DNA from: Macrolepiota albuminosa
Lineage: Eukaryota > Basidiomycota > Agaricomycetes > Agaricales > Agaricaceae
Length of the DNA stretch: 64,000 bases
Assembly (NCBI GenBank): GCA_027475525.1
Contig: JAMWFC010000081.1
Coordinates: forward strand, 62,001 to 126,000
Direction of reading: 5' to 3'
The position numbers were made by a program, and so were the translations under genes. This document shows positions 42,574 to 54,600 of this stretch, in pieces. The first letter of the stretch is position 1; every line of letters begins with the position of its first letter. The notes below the pieces were generated by a model that was not told where the DNA came from, ran no database searches, and saw nothing but the letters and a program-made list of their open reading frames with translations.

Positions 42574-45189
42574 CTATGGATATGCGTCCAACTCCGGCAG
42601 GTGTACAGCTCCCAACCATGCCAGAATAATCTCCACTCTTGGTCCATGAAGGGGAATGCTGATCATCGAAGGTTTCTTCTTTGCCAACCCGGTCACCTCT
42701 ATTGCGCTCCTTTCCGCCTTGAGCCTTTGTCGCTTGGCCACGGGAGCCAGTAGAATCCGAGCAGAGTCCAAAACCTTAGCGCCATCTACTGGGAGGCAAG
42801 GTGACCCCCGCTGGATGTTAGTGACAGGACAAGGTGGAGACGTTAAAACTGAGCTGGATGCCTTGTCATATGATAAGGATGCAGATGAGGAGCTCTCTTC
42901 AGACAATGAGGCTGTTGTTGAGTTGGTTAAAGTCATAACTTTACGCGGAGAAGGCGGTGCCTCGATTGAGGGCCTCCCTTTGCTGCACAACCCAACAAGG
43001 GAGTGTGGCTTGACGCCATGAGCCCACCCGCCTGCGAGGCGTTCTAAGAGTTCCATAAATTCGGCTTGGCTCATTGAGCGTGCAGGGAAAAATATGGGAC
43101 AACCATCCAAGCCATCGACGGCCGCTGCAGTGCGCGCCAAGGTAGGAAGGATGCCTATAAAATCGGCGAGCATCAGTTGGGAGATGAGCACACTGAATTG
43201 GGACTCGACGATGAGTGGGTGATATGTGGTGAATATGGCGGGGACCTTGGAGACAGCAAGCGACGGGACGGCATTGTTGATCTGCGCACTAGGTTGCAAG
43301 GACTCAGCAAGAAGAAAAGCGTACTCCATCTGATGTGCGATATCTCCCCGATGTAAAGCGTTAGGCGATTCGATCGAATCAAAATGGGAAAGAAACTTCT
43401 CATGATCACGAATACTCTTCTTGAGCAAAGACGTGATTTGCTCTCGGAACGGTTCAGCAGCCAAAACTTCCCTATATGCCAATACCTTCGTCCCGTTACT
43501 CTTGCCAAGTGGTCCATCTGGGTTCCCAATTTCCACACCTCCATACTTACCATGCTCAAGGTAGCAAAGTCTCAGCTCTGACCCATCTACTTGGTCTTTC
43601 TGTACCCCTTCTAATCTGAGGATCGCAGTTTCAATCAAGAAAAAGGCATACTGCAGGTACGCCGCCCCGCGAAGGAACAGCAGCTGTGGCTCGATGGGAT
43701 CCGGAGCACTGGGAAGTATGGAAGGATGCTGGAGTTGTGGTTCTACGTCTGCATCCTCGGTGATGTTATTACCTCCCAACGTGCTGGTTCCGTTTGGAGG
43801 CGCCTGCCCGTTTGTGTCAGAATTGGCGACTACCTTCTTACGTTTGCCGTTCTTCATAAAGCGTGGATCTCCAAGTAGCTTGATATTATGATGCGCCGCC
43901 TTCGCTTTACGCACAGCACGGGCTTCCTTGAGGGCGTAAGTGAAATCTTTTGTTGCTTGTGTGTACTCGTCGCGGAAGCAGTGAACTATCCCACGCGTAC
44001 GATAGTACTCGAGGTGCTGCGGTCGCGCAACTATGAGCTCATCTAGAACTCTCGTGCTTGTCGACTGTGCAAGTTGTCTGATAGAAAATTATTAGCTTAA
44101 CCAGAGAAGGGGCAAAAAAACGCTGGCACCGAGATGGTATTTTTTCGTGGAAGAAATGGACATATTTAGCATCCAAGTCGGTCGGATCTGCCCATAATCA
44201 TTGTAATCAACAGAATGGTCAGAATGGTCTAAACCCACCGTATCTCAGCACACGTTCGGCCAGGTCGTCAAAGACGTTTCCACCTTGCATAATCATTACA
44301 CTAGAAGCAATCTCATCCGCTTTGTACGCTTGGGCAAGTTTCTGCACAGCCAATGCTCTCAAACGATGCGTACGCATCGCAGACATAGCAACATTTCGAC
44401 CTCCGCTGCCAGAAGCGCCAAGAGGGTTAATACCAAGGGCTGAAGCACTTGTCCACGCGTTATTGAGGCCAGAAATGCTCCTTGATGATCCTAGTTCCGC
44501 AGAATTTAGACCAGAAGAAGCTCGGACCGAAAGCTCCGCAGCTTCGTCTATCAGATGTCGAATGGAATTTACAGATTTGAACACGCCAGGGTCTATAGGA
44601 GGGGGTATAGCCTTTCCTGGTCTTAGCGTAAGGAATGAACGTGACGATGACAGAGAAGAGAATGCTCCTCTTGGGCAATCTGGCGGGGAGTAGTCATTCA
44701 AAGTATGGTAGCCGCGATCCCCTTGTTTACTCGTAGAGTGTTTAAAGGAAGAGGTAGATGAGGGAAGACGAAGTGCATCGGGTGCAGTAAAAAGGCTCGC
44801 TGGTTTGAGGTTTACTGAAAGGAGAGAATCAAGAAGTTCAAGTGGCAGCTGTAGCCATTGTCCCTTGAACGAACAGCAGTCAAACGACAGCAGTACCGTC
44901 CAATAAAGAGACTTACATGATATGAACTAATATAACGCCAGTGTTTATTGCGACTGATACACAAGACAGGTCGCCCGTCTGATTCTTGCTGAGTGTTCGC
45001 CTGAACAGCGGCAACTGCTCCCTGGACCTTGGCATGTTTCTTGGTCTTTTTCTTCTTCTTCTTTTTCGGTACACTACAGACCATGTCCCCTTCAACTTCT
45101 TCGAGTTCGTTAGTAGATATAGCACTAGATTGAGTCGTTGGTGTAAGCGCATCGGGGTCAATATCAGGGGAGTCGGGAATGGGCCCCAT
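42574..45189 (-). CDS. conserved fungal TPR protein, unknown function
   Basis: Four exons (44917-45189, 44239-44863, 44130-44187, 42574-44077) give 819 aa. The N-terminus is acidic, with a Lys run (KKKKKKKTKKH) at about residues 42-52. Conserved SRNKHWRYISSYHGQWLQLP and LELLDSLLSVN follow. A helical part contains IRHLIDEAAELSVRASSG and RALAVQKLAQAYKADEIASS. Then come the strongly conserved DAKYVHFFHEKIPSRQLAQ and a TPR-like pair (ELIVARPQHLEYYRTRGIVHCF, DEYTQATKDFTYALKEA). The C-terminal third is Ser-rich and less ordered. Proteins with this layout occur widely in fungi as I recall them, without an assigned job. The TPR suggests protein binding. No membrane segment is clear. Confidence 0.8.
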
Positions 45190-46181
45190 AGCCGAAAGAG
45201 TTGTGGCGATATATATCAGTTTTAAAGAACAACCGTATCAAGTTCTGGTGGCAGAGTTTACATGTTCATTGATTTCTACACGAAGTTCCGCTGTCAATAA
45301 ATTTGGATCTTCTCACGATTTCCGATCATCCATCGGGCCGCCATGTCGTATAAAGTAGCCCCATGCCTTCGGCACGGCACTTCGGCACAGCACTTGTAGC
45401 TCATTGGATGCTTTGCCTCCACACCCTTTTCCTCAGTGCAAGGCTTAATTATAGCCAAACCTTGCTTCCTTAAGTTAGAGCTGTGTTTCAAGTTGTGAAA
45501 AACTTATCAGGCCCCAGAAAGCTTCTGTTAACCCTTGTTTACAAGTAAGCAAGAGAAGAGTCAGTAATGTTTTGTGAGTTTTTACTAGTCTAAAATCTTA
45601 TTTTGTTAAACCTTACTGAGACGCATATATAGGAAGAGAGTATATAGGGTTGTTGGTACAGTTTTCATGAATTTTACTTTGTGCCATTCTGTTTCTCTGT
45701 GTGTTTTCTCTCAATTTCTAGTGAAGTCAGACAATAAGTGTCCACTTACATTTTTTTTTGAATCACACAAAGAAGAACAAGAGAGATTACTCTCCAAATG
45801 ATTACATGAACCTAGGCCCTCATGTTTTTCAGAAAAAAGAGGAGTTTTGACAGAAAAGAATAAGTGGGATGACGTGAGTAGTGTTAAGAAAGAGAAGGGA
45901 GAATCTTTTTCTTTCCTGGTGACAGGAAAATTATAGTGGTGTCAGAAGAAGAGGGGATCTATTGCCAATTCTGTTGGATGGATGCAGATAAAAGGGGGAG
46001 TGAAGAAAAGAGGGTGCTATGTAGCTGTGGCTGAAGAAGAAAGAGTTATCCTCATGTAGACACCCTGGCTTGTACTGCTTGTACTCATCTGCAGACTCAG
46101 TGGTCTCTGCTTCTGTGATCTTCTTCTTGTTCTCGCTCTTGTTCTCATTCCAGCTCTCGATCCCAATCTTTTTCACATACC
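45190..46181. other. intergenic, AT-rich
   Basis: No gene seen. The right part may be the decayed left flank of the gag-like relic that follows; codon-like sequence is present but no frame could be followed. Confidence 0.4.
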
Positions 46182-47105
46182 TTGATCTCAGCAGGGACTC
46201 GTTTGTCTTCAACATTACCTTGTCTCTCTATCCAATTGTCTAGTTTGTCAGCTCTGCCTCAGACTCCAGAGCCCTCTTGTCCAGTTTCTCCATCAGTTTT
46301 GAGTCCTAGCTCTTCTTCTTCAGACAAGTCAGAATTTTGCTTACCAAGGAATAAAAAACTGATGTCCTCAACCTTTGGCACTACATATACAGTGGAGGTA
46401 ATGCAGGTCTCTGCAAGCCATGCCCTGCTTATCACACAAGAGACCATTGGTCTTTGTCAGCTTGACATGTTTGAACACTATGCAAAGCAATATTTTAGTC
46501 ATAAGGGCATTGGGGCAGAAAAACAGATAGAGAAGATGTGATACAATATAGACTCCAGTGATGTGCAGGCATGGGTGAGAGAAAATGAATTGGAGCTTAA
46601 GGCCATGATATTTCCTGTCTTCATAGCCTGACTTAGAGAGGAGGTGTTAGCTATGGACTGGATGTGGGAAATGGTGCAAATTTTGACAAAGAAACAATGG
46701 GAGGAAGAAAAATTCATAGAGTAGGCAAATAATTTGCAGGAAGCCAACAATACATTGAGTTCAGACCCTCATTTCCACATCAGCCCTAACAAAATGCAAA
46801 ACTATCTCCTGTTGCATTGCCATGAAGATCTCCAACATGAATATCATATCAGGAACAAAGATGGATGTTATGATAGAATAAAAGAGTTCTTGAGGTAGGT
46901 TTGAACAGTGTCAGATCTTGATATAGGGCTGGCAGCACAAAAAATGCAGATTAGCAAACATCTTGCAGCAGCAATTGCTGCTTCCTCAAAGTTGCAACTG
47001 AAGAATGTTACAAACAAGCCAAGTCCCAGTGTGGTCTCTAAAATAGCAGGATCAATAGAGGGTCCCACTGTGACTGGTTCCGCCTGTAGACTTCTGAGAC
47101 ATTGA
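46182..47105 (+). pseudogene. decayed gag-like gene of a retroelement
   Basis: One frame can be read across the whole stretch with about six internal stops (46539, 46629, 46719 and three near 46895-46910). Between stops the text is clearly protein-like: TYTVEVMQVSASHALL, DVQAWVRENELELKAM, EEVLAMDWMWEMVQIL, KKQWEEEKFIE, then a helical Ala-rich end. An FIE-x-ANNLQ-type segment followed by a paired-helix part recalls gag-like proteins of basidiomycete retroelements. All internal stops are TGA or TAG, which fits TGG codons changed by G to A. No LTR, RT or target duplication is visible. Confidence 0.5.
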
Positions 47106-47530
47106 AAAGAGTAGAAACATTATACTTCATAGCCTATCAACCGCTAATTTGCCGCTTATACCTGAAATATTGAACTTTTTAGTTTTGAGCCTTTCAGTTC
47201 ATCGCCAGCGGGCAATCACCAGCTGGCGAAACCTGGCACGGCGAGATGGCGTTTTGCCGACAACACTGCATGCAGTTGCTCAGCAAGGTCGCGGAAGTAT
47301 GCTTTGTACACTGAGGGAATTTTTTTTTTAAAAAAAAAAGACAAGTGAACTAGATAGAGGGTGCAATGCTTTCCCTTGTACCGAGTACGTAAATTCATTC
47401 GTTGTAATCATTGTGTTTTATATTTTCTAATTTTACGACGTTCGGTGCAAACTGAAAAATGAGGTATACACAATTTCCATTTGTTGTATGTAATTAGGCA
47501 AAGGACCAGGTTTACATATAAAGAGCGTAA

Positions 47531-48039
47531 TCATGCTGCTACAGGTTCCGTCACTGTCTTTAAGAGCGCCTAGTATACGAATCATTGTCCGTTCTTGCCT
47601 TGCGACATGTAAAAAGACGTACCTGGAGGCCTTGAGGGTTGGCACCGACGAGTTCTTTTACCTTGTTTCCATTCTGGAAGACGATGAAAGTAGGCATCTA
47701 CAAGCACGAGGCAAGATCTAAACTCCCAAAATTCAGAAAACATCCAAACCATGCCCACGTACCGCACGGATGCCAACTTCTTGTGCAATCTGCTCCTGTG
47801 CGTCGACGTCAACCTTGTAGAACCCAATACCTGCGAACTCCCCCAAATCGGACAATTTCTCGAAGATGGGGGATATGACTTTGCAGGGACCACACCAGGT
47901 CGCCCAGAAATCGATAACAACGGGCTTGTCGCCCTCGATCTATCACGGAGGTTAGATCTCGATTTCCGTAAAGCAATCGGTGAGGGAGACGTACAACGGA
48001 CTTGAAATCGTCGTAGCTCTTCAATTCTGTGACTGTCAT
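47531..48039 (-). CDS. thioredoxin
   Basis: Four exons (47995-48039, 47763-47939, 47623-47697, 47531-47569) give 111 aa. The active site WCGPC lies at residues 30-34 inside [14 protein letters not shown], and the cis-Pro follows in AMPTFIVF (Pro76). Length and layout fit a cytosolic thioredoxin, a disulfide reductase kept reduced by thioredoxin reductase. There is no targeting extension. All exon junctions keep the frame. Confidence 0.95.
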
Positions 48040-49127
48040 GATGAGTGGGTCTGATGGACGGGCAGTTTGCAGGAGTGTTTTTAAATGGATGCGGAGGGAC
48101 GGCTTGGTGAGCGCGTCACGTGCGGTCTGACGAAATTATTCCGTGCGGATCGCAATAGGATAAAGTTCGAGAAGGCTGTACATGGAGATGTGGAGACATC
48201 CACAAACAGTTCCTTTCAGCCCTTATGCGGACATCTGGTGTGAACCTGTGTGAACATCGTGTCCGCTGACAAGTCATTATTACGATCTTGGGCGGTCAAT
48301 CAACTTGAAGCGTCCCATGACTACAAAGTCACGTGCCAACATTTTTTCGTCCTTGCATTCGTTCTAACGACTACCTCTGTGCTACGCCATGCATTTGATG
48401 TATACATTGGACGAGAATGGCAACAGAGTGTACACTCTCAAAGTAAGCTGCGGTCTTGACCTAGTTCCGAAGGATTTCCCGCTTATTCATCCCTTAGAAA
48501 GTGACCGACACAGGAAGAATTACAAAGTCTGCGCATCCCGGTAACCCTGCCTGTTGCTAGTCAAGCCTAGATTCAATTGACATTCTTTGGACATTCAGCA
48601 CGCTTCTCTCCTGATGACAAGTTCTCCCGGCATCGGGTGACAGTCAAGAAACGCAATAACGTCCTCTTGACACAACTACCTGCCAAGCCCATGTAACTGG
48701 GAAAGTACCTCCAACTTTTCCAGTTCAAGCGCACGTAGTGAAGATAATCAGCGGGTGGTGAACGGAAAGGATCTCTCGTTCGTTTCTATCCCTCCATTCC
48801 ATACTACATTCTAGATATACAATATCACCACGGCGAGAAAAGTCTTGGATTAAATTTCAAACGGCACGATCGACACCGCGTTTGGTAGACCGGGCGCCAT
48901 ATGTTCACGATATTCTAGGATCTGATATGGCATCTATATGAACTGTTTGAGTTGATCCGTATCTTTAGTCAAGTAGTTTTCTTTTTAGCTGCAAGTTATT
49001 CGACATAAGCTTCTTTCCAATGCGGAAACAGTACCATGTGCATGTGAGATCATTGATATCAGCGAAAAAAGTTGAAGCGGATTATCACAGTGACTCCACG
49101 GGATTTCCTTTTCTTCCACTCATTAGC
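48040..49127. other. divergent intergenic region
   Basis: 1.1 kb between the divergent thioredoxin and Sec14 genes. No coding sequence was supported; promoters of both genes are expected here. Confidence 0.5.
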
Positions 49128-50502
49128 ATGCCTCAGTCTACAAACACGGTCCTTCTTTCCCCTGCCACCGACACAGTTATCGCTCCGATTCACCAGTATA
49201 CCGACGAGCAACTCGCGAAGATCAAGGCTCTCCGTGAGGTTAGTCCACAAAGCGTCCATCTCAAGTCTTCTGCAATCCAAATATTCCAATCCAGTACACA
49301 GAGACCCTCCTGCTTCCTCCGACGGACCCATACTACCCATGGGAACTCCGATGGATCAACAAGCCAGATACCATGACGCGCTACAGTCGTGCCTCGAAGT
49401 GGAACTTCGCCGACGCGCAAAGGCGTATCAAGGCAACTATAGAATGGCGAAGGGAGTACAAACCGGACCTTATACCACCGGACGAAGTTCGTATTGAAAG
49501 TGAGACGGGAAAAATGTAATGTCGCTCGCTCGTTCAGTAAAAGTCTGCGGCCAACTGCCGTCAACTGATGCATCATCTAAAGTATCATCAATGGTTTTGA
49601 TAGAGACGGGCGACCAATTATATACATGCGCCCGGGTCGAGAGAATACAGAGACGTCGCCGCGGCAGCTGCGCCATCTTGTCTGGTGTCTGTACGGCCAT
49701 CTAATTTGTCCGTACTGTTTTGTCTTTGGCTGACGTGTTCATGGTGCACAGTGAGCGTGCGAAGGATCTTATGCCCCCAGGCCAAGAGTCACTAGTTATC
49801 ATCGTAGACTACAAGTCAACGACTCTCCGCACGAATCCCTCCATATCCGTCGCACGTAAAGTTCTCCATATTCTGCAACAGCATTACGTAGAAACCCTTG
49901 GTCGTGCGCTCGTCGTTAATCTCCCCATGCTCCTGAACTTCTTCTACAAAGGCATCTCACCTTTCCTGGATCCCGTCACGAGGGACAAGGCCGGTATCTC
50001 TCTCTCTTTTTTTGTTGATACGCTACTAAAAGAGAACTTCACAGATGCGATTTAATCCAGATCTGCATGAACTTGTACCGCCAGAGCAACTTGATGCAGA
50101 CTTTGGTGGGGAATATCATTATGAGTTTGAGCCTGATAGCTACTGGGATCAAATCGTCGCGTGAGTCTCTTGTATGTGAATGATATCATCTTTTCACTGA
50201 CCCTGTTGATACAGTGCATGTGGAATTGCACCAGATGGGACACGCGTCCAGAAAATTGAAGGAGAGGTTGAAGTTGATTCATCACTATCCAATACAAAAG
50301 AGAAAGAGGAGAAAAGTCCTTCGTATGTTAAATGTCTCTTGTCACTCAATTTCAAAAAAACCATGACACCTTGCCCAGATCCACGCCACCATCCACATCC
50401 TCGTCTGAAACCACACTCGAAGAGAAGCACGAAAGTACATCATTAATAAAGGACGTGTCTACACCCCATCTAGAGCAACAGTCCCTCGTCTCCGTCTCAT
50501 GA
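49128..50502 (+). CDS. Sec14/CRAL-TRIO lipid-binding protein
   Basis: Seven exons (49128-49238, 49295-49515, 49583-49690, 49752-49989, 50045-50160, 50215-50322, 50379-50502) give 341 aa. The CRAL-TRIO N-terminal helices hold LRWINKPDTMTRYSRAS and ATIEWRREYKPDLI. The lipid-binding core has GFDRDGRPIIYMRPGREN, LVIIVDYKS, ILQQHYVETLGRALVVN and FLDPVTRDKMRFNP. The C-terminal 70 residues are Ser/Thr/Glu-rich. The family moves or presents phosphoinositides and other lipids between membranes. Intron 4 (49990-50044) appears to start with GC rather than GT: no GT donor keeps the conserved DKMRFNP reading. That junction is the weakest part of the model. Confidence 0.88.
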
Positions 50503-51658
50503 CCAGCTTAGCTATTCATTTCACGTCGCGCTTTCTGTTCAAGCTTTCAATTCCTTATATCCACGTGTTCTCGGATTGCATACACTTCTCATAGTCATTC
50601 GCTCAACGTCTCGTCGATAGAAACCGATCTAACTGTTGCTATACTCCGCCTAGTCGGTCTTGTTCAAGTACAAACGCTGTGAATATAATATATCTATGAC
50701 ATTACGTTGTATGGCGCGGCGAGCGGTACCGAAGAACATTGGTAGATATTGGCTTGCTGAGGAGACGAAGAGGTGTGATTGATCCCTACACCTCGGGGTA
50801 CCTGTCAGCCACAAGTACCCATCGAACAATCAATCAGCTGAGGATTGACACAAAATCCCTTGGATGCCATCAGAAATAAAAATAATGAAAGAAGATCGAT
50901 CCTTCAAAACCTAAAGGGGCCGGGTCTGGATGACTACAAAGAAAAATGTAACAGGTGTGGATGATGAAATACCAACACATTGACTGACAATACTGTCAAC
51001 AATGTCTACAACCCAAGAAGTCAAAACTAGACCAACAAACCAATCCACGGGCCACAATTTGTGCCGCGTGAGAGGTCAAGTCCATAATTATCCCCTGCTC
51101 CAAGAAATCACTCCGGACGGAACTTGGAAAAATCCTGTCCCAAAAGCTCAGCGACAAGACGCACAGAATCGACGTTAAGATATCAATGAAAAGGTATGAA
51201 TGTGTGAGTATGCAAAGTACAATGCCTGGAGACACAAATTAGATGTACCTATGTCCCAAGGGAGAGGTAGAGAGTGACTAAGATATTGTTTCTTTTTGTA
51301 ACCACAAACGAGTGTGAAGGGGGAGAGAGGGAGGGAGGGTGGATACCGAAGGATGAAGTGATGCATGTATAACTACAAAAGAGGGTAGAGATCTGCAATG
51401 AAGTTCCTTAGTCCCCAAGTTCGGTAAATGGTGAATGGACTGGCTAGCTGGCTGGCAGACACACCAACACCGCTCTGCAGAAAAGGAGGGTAGGGGGTTG
51501 TGAAAAAGGGGGATAATTAAAAAAAAAGAAAGTCAGAAAGAAGCGATAGAGGGGGAATGGGGGGGTGGGGGTGGAAAAACGTCATAGAGGATAATTAACG
51601 AGTGGAACCAATCAGTCCCCGTCCAATCCAAAAAAAACAAAAAGAGGTCCTCAACTAT
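50503..51658. other. convergent intergenic region
   Basis: 3' ends of the Sec14 gene and the low-complexity gene. Purine-rich runs are present near 51480-51580. No gene seen. Confidence 0.5.
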
Positions 51659-54600
51659 TCAAAACCCACCAGCTCTCCAACTCGACGGGGGCGGTGCTCG
51701 CCGAGTACCCTTACTCGGTGTCGCAGGCTGACTGGCCGTACGTGCTCTAGGCACAGCCGATCCTCCTTTCACCGACGCCGCACTCCCACTCCCACTCCCA
51801 TTGTTCTGCATGGGCATCGGCGGAACGGGGGGGAAATACCCCGAATCCCTGCGTCCCCCGCCCATCATCTTGCTATGCCGATTAGACGACGCCGACGCTC
51901 CATAGTCCCCATAACTGCTCTTCGACGAGTTCCACTGGCCTCCGCCGCCAGCACCGCCTCCTCCATACTCGCTGCGGGACCCACTCATCCCGCCACCGCC
52001 GTACATCGACCTCGCAGACCCCGGGAACCCCACCGAGCCCGTCGACCACCCGTTGCCCATCCCGCCCACCCCACCCATCATGTTCATCCCGACCCCCATC
52101 ATAAACGGCGGCGTACCCACGACAGACGGAGCCGTGCCCCCATACACGCTCGCCGCGCCTCCATACGTCGAGCTCCGCTCCCACTCGTCGCCCGCAGCCG
52201 CCATCGCCTGCTGCGCCACCGCCATCTGGTACGCCTGCTTCGCGTACATCATCGCCTGCTGGTGCGCCGCCATGTATCCCGCATCCGGAGGAGAGAGCAT
52301 CCCGGGGCCCATGCCCATACCCCCCATGTTCATGTTCATCCCGGGCATCGGCATGTTCATGTTCATGTTCCAGCCCGGCATACCAGGTCCGAACCCGCCA
52401 ATCATAGGGTTGAGCGTCGACATCCGACGAGCCTGGGCACTAGCCATCGTCTGATTGATCGGCATATCGTCATCCTCGTCATCAACGATAGGCCCGCGTC
52501 CATTGATGACATTGCCCAGCTACACGACATAATCAGCGCCAGCGCTCAAACCAGTGCAAGGTCCAAAAAAAAAACTTACCTCGATTGCGGCCTTGGCCTC
52601 ACTCCTCCTCCGTTCCTTCCTCCGCTCCTCACCCTTCTCATCCTCCTCTTCATCTCCCTCTCCACCTCGTACGCCTACACCCCTCGCACCCCTACTCTTA
52701 TATCCACCCACCTCCCTCATATCATCCTCGAAGCTCACACTCCGCCTCTTCACATGCTTCATCCCCACGCCCAGATCGCTGCCGTCCCTCGGCGTGACAG
52801 GCGCTCGGCCACTACTCGAGTCGCCCGTCGAGCTCCCCGCAGGACTCTCCCGACGCCCACTCGCGAACGGCCGGCTGGGCATCGCGATCGTGCTCCCCGC
52901 CGTGCTGCCCATGCTCATATTGTGGTTATGGCTGTTGTGGCTGCCGAGCGCGTTGAGGTTATTAATCCCGTACCTGCCCATTCCCTGTCCCTGTCCCTGT
53001 CCCATACCCTGGCTGCTGTTGCTGTTGGTGGTGCTGGTACTGGTACTGGTGCTGGGAATAGGCGACAACGACGACGCCGACACAGACCCAGGTATCAAAG
53101 TGCTGCTGCGCTGTCTCACAGGGGGCGGCCTATCTCTCTCTCCCTCCCTCCCCGCCTCCTTCCCTCCACTCGGGAAATTCAAAATCCCCACCGGTTTAGC
53201 GGCGCCAGTGCCGCCGGAAAGAACCAAGCTATTTCTCTCGACCTTTTCCGGGCCCGCGTCTGCGCCTCCCCCCGCCCTCTCCCGATCGCGATCGCGATTC
53301 AACGGCGGCCTCGAAGTAACCCTAAACGAAGGGGGTGGCGCACGCTGCTTGATCGGTATCGGCGCAATCGGTTTCTCCACCTCTTCTTTCGCTTTCGCCT
53401 TGTCTCCTTTTCCCTTCCTCGCTTTCCCCCTCCCCCGCTCCTCTGACTCCTCTGACTCTTCCTCCTCTTCCTCTTCGTCGTCGTCGTCGTCGTCTTCCTC
53501 CTCGCTCTCGTCTTCTTCGTCGTCTGTTCGCCGAATGAGATTCACACCTGGCCCCAACAACGCTGCGAGATCGTCGACGGGGGTACTCAGCCTCTGCGGG
53601 ACAACTACCACCGGCTTCGCGTTCGTACTCTGCTTCGTGTTGCTCGCGGTCTTCCCGCTTGTACTCGTAGACGCACCCGTACTAGTGCTCGCAGCAACAC
53701 TCGTACTCGACCTCATCTTGACCACTCTCGTCGTAGTCGTCGTCGTCGTCCTAGTCTCAGCCGCCACAGATAAAGGCAAAGGCTCCGTCATAGCCCTCCC
53801 CATACCAGGCTTCGCCGTCCCAACCGCGCCGACACCCAACACGCGATTCAACCTCTCCCCAATCCCATCCCTCTCCACCCTCTCACTACTCTCCCCACCC
53901 ACAACAAGCTTCACCGACCCCCCTTTCGGACTCGCAGGCGGACTGACGAACCGCCGGGGCGGACTCACGCTCACTTTCACCGGCACCTTCCCGTCCCTCG
54001 GACTCTCCCCAACCACACCGCCGACCGACGTAGAACCCACCGAGCCCAAAGACCCGACGGAACCCATGGAGAGCAACGTCCTCCCGGCCGTGAACACCTC
54101 TTCGTCCTTGGGATGGCCCACCGCCGCGGGCGCGGGCCGCCCGGGCCCGCGCGTGAGCTCGTTGATGTCGATGAGCGGCTTGGGCCGTGTGTTCGAGGAG
54201 GAGGATAGCGAGGAGAGGGCGGAGCCCGGGCGACGCGGGGGCACGAGTCGTGCGAGGGGCGCGTCGTCGTCTGATTCGGAAGACGAGTTCAAGGACGGGG
54301 AGTAGGGTGATCTTGAGCGGGGTTGTGCGGAGGTAGAGACGTGTGAGTGCGAAAAGGGGGAGGGCGACGCGGGGTACCGCGTAGGTTGTTGGGTTGATGT
54401 GGAACTGGGGGCAGGGGAGGAGACGGATTGGTCTGATGTTGCGCGGGTGTGGCGTTTAGCTGGGGGGTATGTCAGTTGATTGTGGAAATGTGGAAGAAAA
54501 AAAACGTACCACCTGGCGAACCAGCGAGGACACTGGCTCTCTTCGCATCTCGAGACGGGGTGACCGCACTCGTCGACACGCTCGCTCTCGCTCTTACGGT

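Noticed and set aside
49720..50055. Single open frame reading through 49990-50055 as the end of the Sec14 gene
   Set aside because: The conserved DK-MRFNP text continues only after removal of 49990-50044; reading through ends the protein inside the domain.
51602..53446. A 614-codon Arg/His/Pro-rich open frame on the plus strand
   Set aside because: Composition is that of an antisense shadow of Gly/Met-rich and Ser-rich coding DNA; it has no family similarity and crosses an intron of the real gene.
52554..54305. A 583-codon open frame on the plus strand
   Set aside because: It lies opposite the Ser/Asp/Glu-rich exon of the minus-strand gene and its Leu/Ser/Thr-rich text is what the complement of such GC-rich repeats gives. 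The minus-strand frame continues through two good introns.
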